Assembly: GCA_947174275.1 (NCBI GenBank)
Contig: CAMWIJ010000006.1
Span: 1-64,000 of the forward strand
Reading direction: 5' to 3'
Origin: an uncultured Muribaculaceae bacterium
Lineage (GTDB): Bacteria > Bacteroidota > Bacteroidia > Bacteroidales > Muribaculaceae
Length of the DNA: 64,000 nucleotides
Below, piece by piece: positions 1-11,270 of the stretch (its first letter is position 1; the number at the start of each line of letters is the position of its first letter). The notes under the pieces were generated by a model, which made no database searches, was not told the DNA's origin, and saw nothing but the letters and a program-made list of their open reading frames with translations. Made by a program: the position numbers and the translations under genes.

Positions 1-62
1 CGTAAAGTTAACTATATTTGCAGATATTTTAACAACCGGATATTTACATTGACCCCTCAAAA

Positions 63-143
63 GTAGGGACGCACGGCTCGTGCGTCCGCCAACACACTGA
101 TTATCAAGCACTAATTTCAAACGTACGAGCCGTACGTCCCTAC
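63..143. repeat. REP-like inverted repeat pair (GTAGGGACGCACGGCTCGTGCGT ... ACGTACGAGCCGTACGTCCCTAC)
   Basis: Arms at 63-85 and 121-143 are inverted copies differing at two paired positions; each arm is itself a hairpin with a 3-nt loop (GCT/AGC). Confidence 0.75.
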
Positions 144-299
144 AATATGAAGTGCGGCCCCCCTCAAGGCAAAGCCGCGAATTATTATATTGCCATGTAC
201 AGCTATTTCGGCTCATGCAATTCTTTGACAGCTGTAAAAACGTATCGAAGTATAAAAACTGTTTTTAAAAAGGAATAGCATACTACTATCTCTCAGTCG

Positions 300-480
300 C
301 CACGCTCACCATCAGAGAGCCGGAGGCTCGAGCCTGTGATTAACCGGGGTTCGCAGACCGCGGAGCGGGCGGAGACCCCGGCAAGCAGACACCATTACAG
401 CATAAGCCCGGGAAGGGCGCACCGTGGTATATAACAAAGCTATTAGCCTGCCAAAGACACCCACTCCGGGTTCAAATAAG
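300..480. other. GC-rich structured noncoding island (candidate interspersed repeat or ncRNA)
   Basis: Contains AGGCTCGAGCCT palindrome and CCGGGGT...ACCCCGG hairpin in an otherwise AT-rich intergenic region with no credible ORF. Confidence 0.4.
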
Positions 481-539
481 ATATCTCGCCCTTATAACTT
501 ATGTTTTCTGAGGTTTTGCTGCTGCCTCTAAAAACTGAC

Positions 540-574
540 GCGGACGAAACATAATTTGAATATGTTTCGTCCGC
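540..574 (-). terminator. Hairpin downstream of the TPR gene
   Basis: GCGGACGAAACATA-N7-TATGTTTCGTCCGC, 14-bp perfect stem. Confidence 0.6.
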
Positions 575-621
575 GCTATTTTAAACCGGAGCCGGATATA
601 GCAGTCCCGGAATATATGATT

Positions 622-1842
622 TTAATACAATGACTCTATGCGCTTGAGGTTTTCCTCATCCTGCAGATTGTAATAGCAGTTACGGAGGAGAGATAGCGCA
701 TCGCCCATGTTGTCAGGGTCAAGCTCGTATGCTTTCTCAAGATATGTGGTGGCCTCACGGAAGAGGGGGTTTACCTCGTTGACACGACGCTCATTGTATT
801 GAGCAACGGGGAGAGCTGAAATCTCATCATCGATACGGAATGCCTTGTTGCAGAGCTGACGTCCATACTGAAGTTGAGCCTGCGCGTTCTCAGGGTTAAG
901 TTCGATAGCACGTTTATAGTTTTCAACTGCTTTGTCAGGATTTTCCTGTGAGTCATAAAGCACTCCAAGAACATAGTAGAGCTGACCGTTGTTAGGATCG
1001 GCCTGAATATATTTTTCAAGCATCTGCTGCGCTTCGGCAAACTCCTTGTTGGCAATCTTATTGTTGATCATATAGCCGATATAACTGTTGTCCTCGGCGC
1101 CATAAAGAGGATATGCCTGCTCTGCATAATATGCCATTTTGGCGGCATCATGATTGTTGTTATATGCAACGGCTATTGCATAGTCATAGATATTTTTCTT
1201 AGTATATCCCTTGGCTATCGCATTGTCAAACGCATTGAGGGCGTCATCAAACTGATTTGCCTGCCATGCGGCGAGACCCATATTGTAATAGATATCGCTT
1301 GCAGTGGAGTCAGGCAATGCTGCCGGAGCGTTTTCGCCAAGCACCGGATTAGAGGGAATAGCCATATACATTTCCCATGCCTTATAGGCGTCAGGATAAT
1401 CGGCTACCTGCCAAAGATTGACAGCTGCCACATTGAGATCCTTGTGATGGTTTTTAATCAGATTGATTGCATCTTTGGAATACTTAGGCTTGATTTTTCC
1501 TTTTGCATCAGGTATTGAGTCAAGCGTCATGGCTTTAAGCAGGTAATCGAACGAATTCATGAGCGCATTTCCAGTAGCCTTGTCATCGACTCCTTTGCCC
1601 ATCTTTTTCATGACTTCCTGATTGTCATAGAAGTCCATGCCGCCTTTTCCCGCAACGAACCAGACATACGGATGACCTGCGGTCTCGTCGTTTGTAAAAG
1701 CCGGTTTGAGCTTGTCAAGTTTTTCTGGATACTTGTCGACCGACGATTTGATCTCGCGTTCAACCTCTTTTACTAAGGAGTTCTGTGCCACGGCTGTAAG
1801 ACCGGCAAAAAGGCAAATGCCCAAAACGCTTAATTTTTTCAT
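622..1842 (-). CDS. Tetratricopeptide repeat protein with signal peptide
   Basis: ORF 406 aa; N-terminal signal sequence; TPR motifs (LYYVLGVLYDSQENPDKAVENYKRAIELNPENAQA). Confidence 0.85.
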   Translation of the reverse strand: MKKLSVLGICLFAGLTAVAQNSLVKEVEREIKSSVDKYPEKLDKLKPAFTNDETAGHPYVWFVAGKGGMDFYDNQEVMKKMGKGVDDKATGNALMNSFDYLLKAMTLDSIPDAKGKIKPKYSKDAINLIKNHHKDLNVAAVNLWQVADYPDAYKAWEMYMAIPSNPVLGENAPAALPDSTASDIYYNMGLAAWQANQFDDALNAFDNAIAKGYTKKNIYDYAIAVAYNNNHDAAKMAYYAEQAYPLYGAEDNSYIGYMINNKIANKEFAEAQQMLEKYIQADPNNGQLYYVLGVLYDSQENPDKAVENYKRAIELNPENAQAQLQYGRQLCNKAFRIDDEISALPVAQYNERRVNEVNPLFREATTYLEKAYELDPDNMGDALSLLRNCYYNLQDEENLKRIESLY

Positions 1843-2104
1843 GACTATAGTTTATGAATGTAAGTAATATTTTTATTTCGGATATCGAACTATGCCCGAT
1901 AATTTTGATAAAATTAACCAACAAAAGGCTAATTACAAAATTAATAACAAAAAAACATTAAAAACTGCTCATTTTGTCTGCCATAATAACAAAAAACTGA
2001 CTGCATTATGACTTGTAAATGATTTTTTTAATGATTTTTTTTAATAATGTGCCGGTCAGAAGAATTTTTACAGGATCATCCGACCCGGCACATGATTGTT
2101 GTTA

Positions 2105-4687
2105 TTAAAGTTCGCTGTCAGAACTTTCGCTGTTTTCATCATCTATTTCATCAACAACATCGTCATCAATGATATCGTTGACAGTCTCATCAGCTTCAAG
2201 CACCTCGGCATCAGCGTCAATCACTTCGGCTTCTTCCTCCGGGTCTGCATCAACACAACATACAGAAGCGATTTCGTCGCCTCGCTTGTCAAGGTTGATG
2301 AGGCGCACGCCCTGAGTGGCTCGTCCCATGACGCGGATATCTGTAACATGAAGGCGCAGAGTAATTCCTGATTTATTGATGATTACAAGGTCGTTATCAT
2401 CGTTTACGCTCTTAAGAGTAACGAGATGTCCGGTTTTTTCAGTCACATTGATTGTCTTGACACCCTTACCGCCTCGGTTCGTTACACGGTAGTCGTCAAG
2501 AAGTGAACGCTTGCCATAGCCTTTTTCCGAAACCACCATCACATTATTGGTCGTATCCGCCCTCATGCATATCATGCCGATGATTTCATCAGAAGGATCC
2601 GCATCAAGTGTCATGCCGCGCACACCTGTGCTGACACGACCCATGCAACGCACTTTCGATTCATGGAAGCGGATAGCACGTCCGTTGCGGTTAGCCATCA
2701 ATATTTCCGAGTTTCCGTCAGTAAGGTCTACACCAATAACCTGGTCACCTTCGCGTATCACGATAGCTTTCTTACCCTTGACATTGATGCGTGCATACTC
2801 TGCAAGCGACGTTTTCTTGATAATACCCTTACGGGTAGCAAACACGAGATAGTGGCTGTCGACAAAATCCTTGTCGTCAAGCTGCTTGCAGCTGATAAAC
2901 GCATTGACAGCATCCCCCGGCTCGATATTGAGCAGATTCTGTATGGCACGTCCTTTGGTGTTTTTCGCGCCTTCGGGAAGCTCATACACCTTGAGTTTGT
3001 AAACGAGACCTTTCTGCGTGAAGAAAAGCATATTTGAATGCATCGACGCAAGATAAATATACTCGATGAAGTCCTCCTCGCGCGCCTTGCTGCCACGTGA
3101 GCCGACACCGCCACGATTCTGAGCGCGGAATTCGCTCAGCGGCGTGCGTTTGATATATCCCAGATGCGATATGGTGATAATCATATCGTCATCGGCATAA
3201 AAGTCTTCGGCATTGAATTCGCCTGCGGTATAATCGATTTCCGTACGACGTTCGTCACCATACTGGTCACGGACTTCGATAAGCTCTGACTTTATGAGCT
3301 CGCGGCACACATGATCGTCATTGAGGATAAGTTCAAGTTCAGCGATAGTTTTCTGAAGTTCGTCGTAACGCTCACGCAGTTTGTCCTGTTCCAGACCGGA
3401 GAGCTGTTTGAGTCGCATTTCGACAATTGCCGAAGTCTGCACTTCGGTAAGGTCGAAGCGGCTTGCAAGAGTCGCCTTTGCCTCTTCGACTGTGGCGGAA
3501 GCGCGGATTATGCGGATTACTTCATCGATATTCTGCGATGCAATAATCAAGCCTTCGAGTATATGTGCCTGACGCTGAGCCTCGGCAAGGTCAAATTTCG
3601 TGCGACGTATAACCACTTCATGGCGATGGTCGATAAACGACTGCAGAAGGTCTTTGAGATTGAGCAGTTTCGGACGTCCGCCCACGAGAGCCACGTTGTT
3701 GACCGAGAACGATGCCTGAAGTTGCGACATTTTGTAGAGCTTGTTGAGCACAACATTTGAATTGGCGTCACTCTTGAGCTTGATGACAATGCGCATACCC
3801 TCGATGCTGCTCTCGTCAGAAAGATCGGCTATGCCGTCGATTTTCTTTTCATTGACAAGCTCGGCAATATATTTGACGAGCTCGGCCTTATTGACTCCGT
3901 AAGGTATTTCAGTGACAATTATATTCTCGTGCTCGGCCTCAACCTCAATTTCCACTTTCGAGCGAATGATGATACGGCCTCGACCTGTCTCAAACGCGTC
4001 CTTGACTCCGTTGTAACCGTAGATGATACCGCCGGTGGGGAAGTCTGGCGCCGAGATATATCTCATCAACTCGGGGATAGTGAGCTCCGGATTGTCGATA
4101 AGAGCCACACACGCGTTGATTGACTCGGTAAGGTTGTGAGGGGGCATATTGGTAGCCATACCCACTGCAATACCGGAAGCACCGTTGACGAGCAGATTGG
4201 GGAAGCGGGTCGGGAGCACAACGGGCTCCTTGCGGGAGTTATCGTAGTTGGGCTGGAAGTCAACCGTATCCTTGTCGATATCAGCAAGCATCTCCTCTCC
4301 TATTTTCTTGAGACGCACTTCCGTATAACGCATGGCAGCCGCCGAGTCACCGTCGACCGAACCGAAGTTACCCTGGCCGTCGACAAGAAGGTAACGCAAA
4401 GCCCACGGCTGGGCGAGGCGCACCACCGTGCCATATATAGAAGAGTCGCCGTGAGGGTGATACTTACCCATTACCTCACCCACGCAATTGGCTGATTTCT
4501 TATAGGGGTGATTGGAGGTGTTGCCCATCTCGTTCATACCGAACAGCACGCGGCGGTGCACCGGCTTCAGACCATCTCTGACATCGGGAAGAGCACGCGA
4601 CACTATTACCGACATCGAATAGTCGATATAGGCCGTTTTCATCTCGTTTTCAATATTGATTTTTAAAATCCTATCTTCTTCTAACAT
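2105..4687 (-). CDS. gyrA: DNA gyrase subunit A
   Basis: ORF 860 aa; [50 protein letters not shown] active-site Tyr, C-terminal beta-pinwheel, acidic tail. Confidence 0.97.
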   Translation of the reverse strand: MLEEDRILKINIENEMKTAYIDYSMSVIVSRALPDVRDGLKPVHRRVLFGMNEMGNTSNHPYKKSANCVGEVMGKYHPHGDSSIYGTVVRLAQPWALRYLLVDGQGNFGSVDGDSAAAMRYTEVRLKKIGEEMLADIDKDTVDFQPNYDNSRKEPVVLPTRFPNLLVNGASGIAVGMATNMPPHNLTESINACVALIDNPELTIPELMRYISAPDFPTGGIIYGYNGVKDAFETGRGRIIIRSKVEIEVEAEHENIIVTEIPYGVNKAELVKYIAELVNEKKIDGIADLSDESSIEGMRIVIKLKSDANSNVVLNKLYKMSQLQASFSVNNVALVGGRPKLLNLKDLLQSFIDHRHEVVIRRTKFDLAEAQRQAHILEGLIIASQNIDEVIRIIRASATVEEAKATLASRFDLTEVQTSAIVEMRLKQLSGLEQDKLRERYDELQKTIAELELILNDDHVCRELIKSELIEVRDQYGDERRTEIDYTAGEFNAEDFYADDDMIITISHLGYIKRTPLSEFRAQNRGGVGSRGSKAREEDFIEYIYLASMHSNMLFFTQKGLVYKLKVYELPEGAKNTKGRAIQNLLNIEPGDAVNAFISCKQLDDKDFVDSHYLVFATRKGIIKKTSLAEYARINVKGKKAIVIREGDQVIGVDLTDGNSEILMANRNGRAIRFHESKVRCMGRVSTGVRGMTLDADPSDEIIGMICMRADTTNNVMVVSEKGYGKRSLLDDYRVTNRGGKGVKTINVTEKTGHLVTLKSVNDDNDLVIINKSGITLRLHVTDIRVMGRATQGVRLINLDKRGDEIASVCCVDADPEEEAEVIDADAEVLEADETVNDIIDDDVVDEIDDENSESSDSEL

Positions 4688-4987
4688 TTTATATAATAGT
4701 TAATGTTTTATTTTTCCATCACGACACGCCCCACACAACAAACTTCGTCAAACGCCGCGCAAAGCGATGACAATTAAGACGATACTTCCAACAAGGGCGT
4801 TTAATTATCTTAATAGTCTGTAAAATATCATACAAAGATAATGATTTCTGTCGATAAAATTGTAATTTTGACAAGCGTAATTTGAACCGCCCGATTAAAT
4901 AAATGTTAATTTTATAAAGCGCCATTATTTTAACAGTTTCACTTTCACAGACTGCTTTTTTAACCGGCAAAGAACAAAAAAAATTTT

Positions 4988-5003
4988 TGGCACAATTATT
5001 GCT
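4988..5003 (+). promoter_or_regulatory. Sigma54-like (-24/-12) promoter candidate upstream of clpC
   Basis: TGGCACAATTATTGCT, GG-N10-GC; one mismatch to TGGCACG-N4-TTGCW; 64 nt before the ATG. Confidence 0.6.
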
Positions 5004-5067
5004 ATAATAGCATACATACATCTATTATCTTATATAACATCCTACAGATTAACATAGACAACAATAT

Positions 5068-7617
5068 ATGGAAATCAATTTCTCCAATGACTTCAAGACA
5101 GCTCTCGACAACTCACGCAACGAGGCTGTAAGACACAACAGCTCGATGGTAATGCCATCGCATCTGTTGCTTGCGCTGATTTCTGACCCCACATCAAGGG
5201 TGAGCGCCCTTATCGAGCGACTTGCCCGCGACGTGTCAGTATATCAATTGTCGCAGGAACTCGATAACGCACTCTTCGAGACTGCCGTACATGACAGCGA
5301 CGACATCACGATATCAGATCTTGCCAATCGTCTTGTAAAACTTTCGGTGCTTGAGGCACGCAATCTCAAAAGCAATGTGGTAGACGTTGAACACATTCTA
5401 ATGGCGATATTTCACAACTCGGAAGTGCAACAGCAAGACTTCATCAAACCGTTCCTGCGTGCCGGTGTCACATACGAGGCTCTCTACAAAGCCTTGTCAA
5501 ACAAAGCCGACGCGCCGCAGGCAGGCGCCGGAGCCACTGACGATGATGACGACGATGATGACGACGATTACGCACATGACTCCGGAAACCAGCGCCCGGC
5601 GGGCAATGCACGCACCCAGTCGAAATCAAACACCGGCGACACTCCGGCACTCGACAAATTCGGCAATGACATGACAAAGCTTGCCGAAGCCGGAAAACTC
5701 GATCCGGTAATCGGACGTGACGTCGAAATCGAACGTCTGGCGCAGATACTTTCTCGTCGCAAAAAAAACAATCCGGTGCTCATCGGCGAACCCGGCGTCG
5801 GCAAGTCAGCCATCGTCGAGGGTCTTGCCCTGAGAATAGTGCAACGCAAGGTGTCGCGTATACTTTTCGACAAGCGCGTGATTTCGCTTGACATGGCATC
5901 GCTGGTGGCAGGCACTAAATATCGCGGCCAGTTTGAGGAACGACTCAAATCCGTGCTCAATGAGCTTTCGAAGAATGACAATATCATTCTTTTCATCGAC
6001 GAGCTCCACACCATTGTGGGCGCAGGCAACGCTGCCGGCTCGATGGACGCTGCAAACCTCCTGAAGCCGGCGTTGGCCCGTGGCGAAATACAGTGCATCG
6101 GTGCCACTACCCTTGATGAATACCGCAAGAACATCGAGAAGGACGGAGCGCTCGAACGCCGCTTTCAGAAAGTCACCGTAGAACCGACCAGTGCCGACGA
6201 AACCCTTACTATACTCCGCAGCATCAAGGACAAATATGAGGATCACCACAATGTCACATACACACCCGAAGCCATCGAAGCCTGTGTATCGCTGACCGAA
6301 CGATATGTGTCTGACCGCAACTTCCCCGACAAAGCTATCGACGCGATGGACGAAGCGGGTTCGCGCGTGCATGTAACCAACATTGCGGTGCCTGAAGAAA
6401 TAGAATCGATCGAGCAGCAGATTGTCGAAGCCGGACAGTCTAAAATCAAAGCAGCCCAGTCACAGAACTTCGAGAAAGCAGCAGCTTACCGCGACACTGA
6501 GCAGCAGCTCAGAAAACAGCTTGAAGCCGCAAAACAGAAGTGGCAGGAGCATCTCGAGCAGCACCGCGAGACTGTTGACGAGGAAAAGGTTGCAGAAGTC
6601 GTGGCAATGATGACCGGAGTGCCCGTGCAGCGGGTGGCTCAGGCCGAAGGTGCCCGCCTCAAAGCGATGGCTCCACAGCTCAAGAATGCAATCATCGGAC
6701 AGGACAAGGCCATCGACAAGATTGTAAAAGCCATACAGCGCAACCGCGTAGGTCTCAAAGATCCCAATAAGCCGATAGGCACATTCATGTTCCTCGGTCC
6801 AACCGGTGTAGGCAAAACACATCTTGCCAAGAAACTCGCCGAATATCTGTTTGACTCGGCCGATACTCTGATACGCATTGACATGAGCGAATACATGGAA
6901 AAATTCACCGTGTCACGCCTTGTCGGAGCGCCTCCCGGATATGTCGGCTATGAGGAAGGCGGACAGCTCACCGAGAAAGTACGCCGTCGCCCTTACTCCG
7001 TCGTGCTTCTTGACGAAATCGAGAAAGCGCACCCCGATGTGTTCAACCTTCTTTTGCAAGTGCTTGACGAAGGACGCCTGACCGACTCGCTCGGACGCAA
7101 AATCGACTTCAAGAATACGTTGATAATCATGACCTCGAATATCGGTACCCGCCAGCTCAAAGACTTCGGTTCGGGCGTAGGCTTCGCAACACGCGCCGAC
7201 AACAAAGACTATGAGCAGAGCGTAATTCAGAAAGCTCTGAACAAGGCATTCGCGCCCGAATTTCTCAACCGCGTCGACGATATAATCATGTTTGACTCGC
7301 TTGACAAAGAAGCTATCTACAAGATTATCGATATCGAGCTCGCCGGCTTCTACAAGCGCATCGACACTCTTGGCTACAAGCTCAACATATCAGACCGTGC
7401 AAAAAGCTTTATCGCCGACAAGGGTTACGACCGCGAATACGGCGCACGCCCGCTGAAACGCGCAATCCAGAAATATCTCGAGGATGCGCTTGCCGAACTC
7501 ATCATCGACGCCACAATCCATTACGGCGACACTATCGCCGTCGACCTGAACGATGACGGCACTGACATCGTCACCCACATCATTCCCGCCTCGAAATCTC
7601 TCACGCCAGGCGAATAA
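5068..7617 (+). CDS. clpC: ATP-dependent Clp protease ATP-binding subunit, ClpC type
   Basis: ORF 849 aa; two AAA modules ([31 protein letters not shown]), UVR-like middle domain, Clp N domain; Asp tract in the linker. Confidence 0.93.
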   Translation: MEINFSNDFKTALDNSRNEAVRHNSSMVMPSHLLLALISDPTSRVSALIERLARDVSVYQLSQELDNALFETAVHDSDDITISDLANRLVKLSVLEARNLKSNVVDVEHILMAIFHNSEVQQQDFIKPFLRAGVTYEALYKALSNKADAPQAGAGATDDDDDDDDDDYAHDSGNQRPAGNARTQSKSNTGDTPALDKFGNDMTKLAEAGKLDPVIGRDVEIERLAQILSRRKKNNPVLIGEPGVGKSAIVEGLALRIVQRKVSRILFDKRVISLDMASLVAGTKYRGQFEERLKSVLNELSKNDNIILFIDELHTIVGAGNAAGSMDAANLLKPALARGEIQCIGATTLDEYRKNIEKDGALERRFQKVTVEPTSADETLTILRSIKDKYEDHHNVTYTPEAIEACVSLTERYVSDRNFPDKAIDAMDEAGSRVHVTNIAVPEEIESIEQQIVEAGQSKIKAAQSQNFEKAAAYRDTEQQLRKQLEAAKQKWQEHLEQHRETVDEEKVAEVVAMMTGVPVQRVAQAEGARLKAMAPQLKNAIIGQDKAIDKIVKAIQRNRVGLKDPNKPIGTFMFLGPTGVGKTHLAKKLAEYLFDSADTLIRIDMSEYMEKFTVSRLVGAPPGYVGYEEGGQLTEKVRRRPYSVVLLDEIEKAHPDVFNLLLQVLDEGRLTDSLGRKIDFKNTLIIMTSNIGTRQLKDFGSGVGFATRADNKDYEQSVIQKALNKAFAPEFLNRVDDIIMFDSLDKEAIYKIIDIELAGFYKRIDTLGYKLNISDRAKSFIADKGYDREYGARPLKRAIQKYLEDALAELIIDATIHYGDTIAVDLNDDGTDIVTHIIPASKSLTPGE

Positions 7618-7671
7618 TGATATGATTGAGCGTCAACTGCAAAAATGTCAGTTTATTTAACGATATTTCAG

Positions 7672-7708
7672 AAAAAATGTCACACTTTGAAGTGTGGCAT
7701 TTTTTTTG
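7672..7708 (+). terminator. Intrinsic terminator after clpC
   Basis: AAAAAATGTCACACTTTGAAGTGTGGCATTTTTTTT: stem followed by U-tract. Confidence 0.85.
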
Positions 7709-7784
7709 TATTTGTTATTAGAGACGGGAGTCTATGCTCCGCGATCTGACTTTAATTGACAAATACTAAAAATCATATACAACT

Positions 7785-9812
7785 ATGCAAAAAGGAACAA
7801 TTGGGGTTACTACCGAAAACATTTTCCCCGTAATCAAAAAATTTCTTTACAGCGACCACGAGATATTTCTCCGCGAACTTGTATCCAATGCAATCGATGC
7901 GACCCAGAAACTGAAAACACTTTCGTCGTTTGGCGAATACAAAGGAGAATTGGGCGATATGAACGTGCGTGTCACTGTCGACAAAGAGGCAGGCACACTG
8001 ACTGTATCAGACCACGGCATCGGCATGACGGCAGAGGATATCGATAAATACATCAACCAGATTGCATTCTCGGGAGCTGAAGAATTCCTCAAAAAATATA
8101 AAGACACCGCCAACGCCATAATCGGACATTTCGGACTTGGCTTCTATTCGGCATTCATGGTGGCTAAAAAAGTCGTAATCCGTTCACTCTCATATAAGGA
8201 TGGGTCAAAGGCTGTGCAATGGGAATGCGACGGTTCTCCGGAGTTCACGATGGAGGAAATCGACAAGGCGGAACGCGGTACGGATATCATACTCTACATT
8301 GATGACGACAACAAGAACTATCTTGAGCAATCTGAAATCGACGCACTGCTCAAGAAGTATTGCCGCTTCCTTCCGGTACCTGTCATTTCAGGCAAGGAAC
8401 AGGAATGGAAAGACGGCAAATATGTCGACACCGACCGCGACCGCATAATCAACTCAACCGAGCCGTTGTGGCTTAAGAAGCCTGCCGACCTGACCGATGA
8501 AGACTATCTCAAATTCTACCACGACCTTTACCCCGGTCAGGATGACCCGCTGTTTTGGATTCATCTCAACGTAGATTATCCCTTCACGCTCACCGGCATA
8601 CTCTATTTCCCGAAAATCAAAAACAACATCGAGGTAACCAAAAACCGCATACAGCTCTACTGCAACCAGGTCTATGTGACCGACTCGGTAGAAGGCGTAG
8701 TGCCTGAATTCATGATGCTGCTACAAGGTGTCATCGACTCTCCCGACATACCTCTTAACGTGTCGCGTTCATATCTCCAGAGCGACTCGGCCGTCAAGAA
8801 AATATCCGGCTATATCACCAAAAAGGTAGCTTCACGACTTGAAGAAATATTCAAGAACGACAGAAATGACTTTGAGGCCAAATGGGACGATATCAAGATA
8901 TTCATCGAATACGGCATGCTGACTGACCAGAAATTCTGTGACTCAGCAATGAAGTTCGTGCTACTCAAAGATGTCGACAGCAAATATTTCACACTCGAAG
9001 AATACCGCACTCTGATCGAACCGCAACAGACCGACAAGGACGGTACAGTTATCTATCTCTACGCGACTGACAAAACCGCTCAATACAACTACATCCGCTC
9101 AGCACAAGACCGCGGATACTCCGTGCTGCTGATGGACGGCCAGCTTGACAGCCATTTCATCGGTCTGCTCGAACAAAAAATCGAGAAAAGCCACTTCGTG
9201 CGTGTCGACTCTGATATCATTGACAATCTTATCAGAAAAGAGGACAAGAAAGAGGCTGACCTCACGCCGCTGCAGCGCAACATACTGTCCACACTCTTCC
9301 AGTCGCAGATACCGGCCGTAGAGGGTGCAAATTTCATCGTAACATTTGAGGCACTCAACTATCAGGACAATCCTGTTGTCATAACTCAGAACGAGTATAT
9401 GCGACGCATGAAAGAGATGGCCGCAATGCAGCCCGGCATGAATTTCTATGGCGAACTTCCCGACAGCTACAATCTCATTGTAAACACTGAGCAACCACTC
9501 GTAAAACGCATCAAAGAAGCCGCTGACGAAGCTCTTGAGGCAAAGGTTCTTCCGATGCAGACTGAGATTGACTCGAAAAACGAGGAGATAACACGACTCC
9601 GTGAAAGCAAGGAAGAGGCCGACAAAACCAAATCGGCCGAACTTGAAAAAGAGGTTGGCGCTATCCGCGAGAACATGTCAAAACAGATTAGCGAATACGC
9701 TGCGACACAACCGCTGGTAAAACAGCTCATTGATCTCGCACTCCTCGGCAACGGCCTGCTCAAGGGCGCGCAGCTCAGCGACTTCATACGCCGCTCCGTA
9801 GAGTTGCTCTGA
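7785..9812 (+). CDS. htpG: Molecular chaperone HtpG (Hsp90)
   Basis: ORF 675 aa; IFLRELVSNAIDATQKLK, DHGIGMTAEDI, IGHFGLGFYSAFMVA. Confidence 0.97.
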   Translation: MQKGTIGVTTENIFPVIKKFLYSDHEIFLRELVSNAIDATQKLKTLSSFGEYKGELGDMNVRVTVDKEAGTLTVSDHGIGMTAEDIDKYINQIAFSGAEEFLKKYKDTANAIIGHFGLGFYSAFMVAKKVVIRSLSYKDGSKAVQWECDGSPEFTMEEIDKAERGTDIILYIDDDNKNYLEQSEIDALLKKYCRFLPVPVISGKEQEWKDGKYVDTDRDRIINSTEPLWLKKPADLTDEDYLKFYHDLYPGQDDPLFWIHLNVDYPFTLTGILYFPKIKNNIEVTKNRIQLYCNQVYVTDSVEGVVPEFMMLLQGVIDSPDIPLNVSRSYLQSDSAVKKISGYITKKVASRLEEIFKNDRNDFEAKWDDIKIFIEYGMLTDQKFCDSAMKFVLLKDVDSKYFTLEEYRTLIEPQQTDKDGTVIYLYATDKTAQYNYIRSAQDRGYSVLLMDGQLDSHFIGLLEQKIEKSHFVRVDSDIIDNLIRKEDKKEADLTPLQRNILSTLFQSQIPAVEGANFIVTFEALNYQDNPVVITQNEYMRRMKEMAAMQPGMNFYGELPDSYNLIVNTEQPLVKRIKEAADEALEAKVLPMQTEIDSKNEEITRLRESKEEADKTKSAELEKEVGAIRENMSKQISEYAATQPLVKQLIDLALLGNGLLKGAQLSDFIRRSVELL

Positions 9813-9838
9813 CAACTGACATACATTGTAAAATGATT

Positions 9839-9870
9839 GAAGTCCGGTTTCTGTGATGAAGCCGGACTTC
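9839..9870. terminator. Hairpin between convergent htpG and the OMP gene
   Basis: GAAGTCCGG-N14-CCGGACTTC. Confidence 0.6.
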
Positions 9871-9907
9871 TGCTTTATATATCAACCGTCAGTTATTGCC
9901 GCAGGTG

Positions 9908-11251
9908 TCAGAATGCCTCGCCTATAGCGAAAAGTATGCCGGAAGTATGTCGTCCGAATCCGTAGTCGATACGTGCGTTGACATTATGCTTGAACTCAAA
10001 CCTGAGTCCGATGCCGAAATTCGGCAGCCATTCGGGCTTGATATCCTCACGCTGGAACTCTCTCGGAGCCGCGAACAGCGCTGCCCCTCCAATCCATGCC
10101 GTAGCGCCGAGACGGCGATAAATATTCTGTCGGTATTCGAGTTGCGATGCAATCTGGCAGTTGTCGATATACGAGCCCATATAGTAGCCACGCATGCGTA
10201 TGCCGTCAGAGGCTATCATCTCACGCATGGTCCACGGCGTGTGCGAAGTGTTGAAACTCGCATAGAGGTCGTAGGCAAGCACAGCGCCGCGCCAAAGACG
10301 GAAATAGGTGTTGGCGATGAACGTGTGATTGAAGAATGACGCCGGCGCGGAGCCCAATGCTCTCCAGAAAAACATCGGGCGATAAGCCAGGTGCAGTCCG
10401 CGTGTGGGGGTGAGCAGATTGTCGCGGGTGTCGAATTCGAACGATGCACCGACTCCCGTCACGTAATACTGCCGTCTCTCGCCGAGCATGTACTCAGGGT
10501 TCTGTATATCACGCGCGTCGGTATAGTCGGCATGCAGACACAGTCCAGCATAGAAATTACGGCTTAATTTGTAGATATAGTCAGCCTGAAGGTCAATCTG
10601 CCGTCTGTCATAGCGCGATTTTGGATTATTGGCTGTCTGCTCGGAGTTTATGCCCCAGAAATCAAGACGTTTCCGGTAAAGCTCTATCTTATAGCTCAGA
10701 CGTGAGCGCCGGTCAGGAAAGAGATTATTGCCTTTAAGCGTCAGTACATAGAAACCGTTGAGCGATGCATTTATTGACATGAACACATCTGACGGCTGCA
10801 TGACCGAGTCTCTGCGGTCAACGCGATAAAGTGCCGTTAGAGCTCCTCCGATGCCAAACCCTGCCTCTCGTGTATATGACGGAGTAATGGCGAAACTCAT
10901 GTCAATCGGTTTTTCATGCGTGCGGTCGACATTGCCTCGGATAAGAGTCGAAAGATAACGGCGCGCCCACTGCGGAGCCCAATGGAGAAGCCCGATGGAA
11001 TCGGCATAATTGGTCTCGCGCGAAATGAAGTCAACCGACATCCTGCCCCTTGTAACTGTCGCAGAGTCGCCCGGCAGCCGTTTGTCCTTACCTACCGGCG
11101 GAGTCTTGAAATAAGGATTAGTTATAATATTGCCCGCATCACTGACCTGCGTATCCACAACAATTGTGGTGTCGGAAGGATTGACCGCCGACACCACAAC
11201 GTGTATCATTAAAATGAATACTGACAATATTGCTACGCGAGCCTTGTTCAT
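9908..11251 (-). CDS. BamA/TamA-like surface antigen (D15 family) outer-membrane beta-barrel protein
   Basis: ORF 447 aa; signal peptide; C-terminal barrel with GVGASFEFDTRDNLLTPTRGLHLAYRP and GIGLRFEFKHNVNARIDYGFG. Confidence 0.8.
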   Translation of the reverse strand: MNKARVAILSVFILMIHVVVSAVNPSDTTIVVDTQVSDAGNIITNPYFKTPPVGKDKRLPGDSATVTRGRMSVDFISRETNYADSIGLLHWAPQWARRYLSTLIRGNVDRTHEKPIDMSFAITPSYTREAGFGIGGALTALYRVDRRDSVMQPSDVFMSINASLNGFYVLTLKGNNLFPDRRSRLSYKIELYRKRLDFWGINSEQTANNPKSRYDRRQIDLQADYIYKLSRNFYAGLCLHADYTDARDIQNPEYMLGERRQYYVTGVGASFEFDTRDNLLTPTRGLHLAYRPMFFWRALGSAPASFFNHTFIANTYFRLWRGAVLAYDLYASFNTSHTPWTMREMIASDGIRMRGYYMGSYIDNCQIASQLEYRQNIYRRLGATAWIGGAALFAAPREFQREDIKPEWLPNFGIGLRFEFKHNVNARIDYGFGRHTSGILFAIGEAF

Positions 11252-11270
11252 ATCAAAACATCACGCGGCT

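Noticed and set aside
465-480. tRNA T-loop-like GGGTTCAAAT
   Set aside because: No matching acceptor, D or anticodon arms around it; no CCC pairing after the loop.
1150-1518. 122-aa plus-strand ORF and the many other ORFs antisense to core genes in the track
   Set aside because: Fully antisense to confidently identified genes with low-complexity or implausible composition; shadow ORFs.
5536-5575. Asp-repeat region as a CRISPR or tandem-repeat array
   Set aside because: In-frame codon repeat within clpC with no spacers.
7695-7710. Sigma54-like TGGCATTTTTTTTGTA upstream of htpG
   Set aside because: Three mismatches including loss of the essential -12 GC; it is the clpC terminator stem plus U-tract, so the match is probably due to T-richness.
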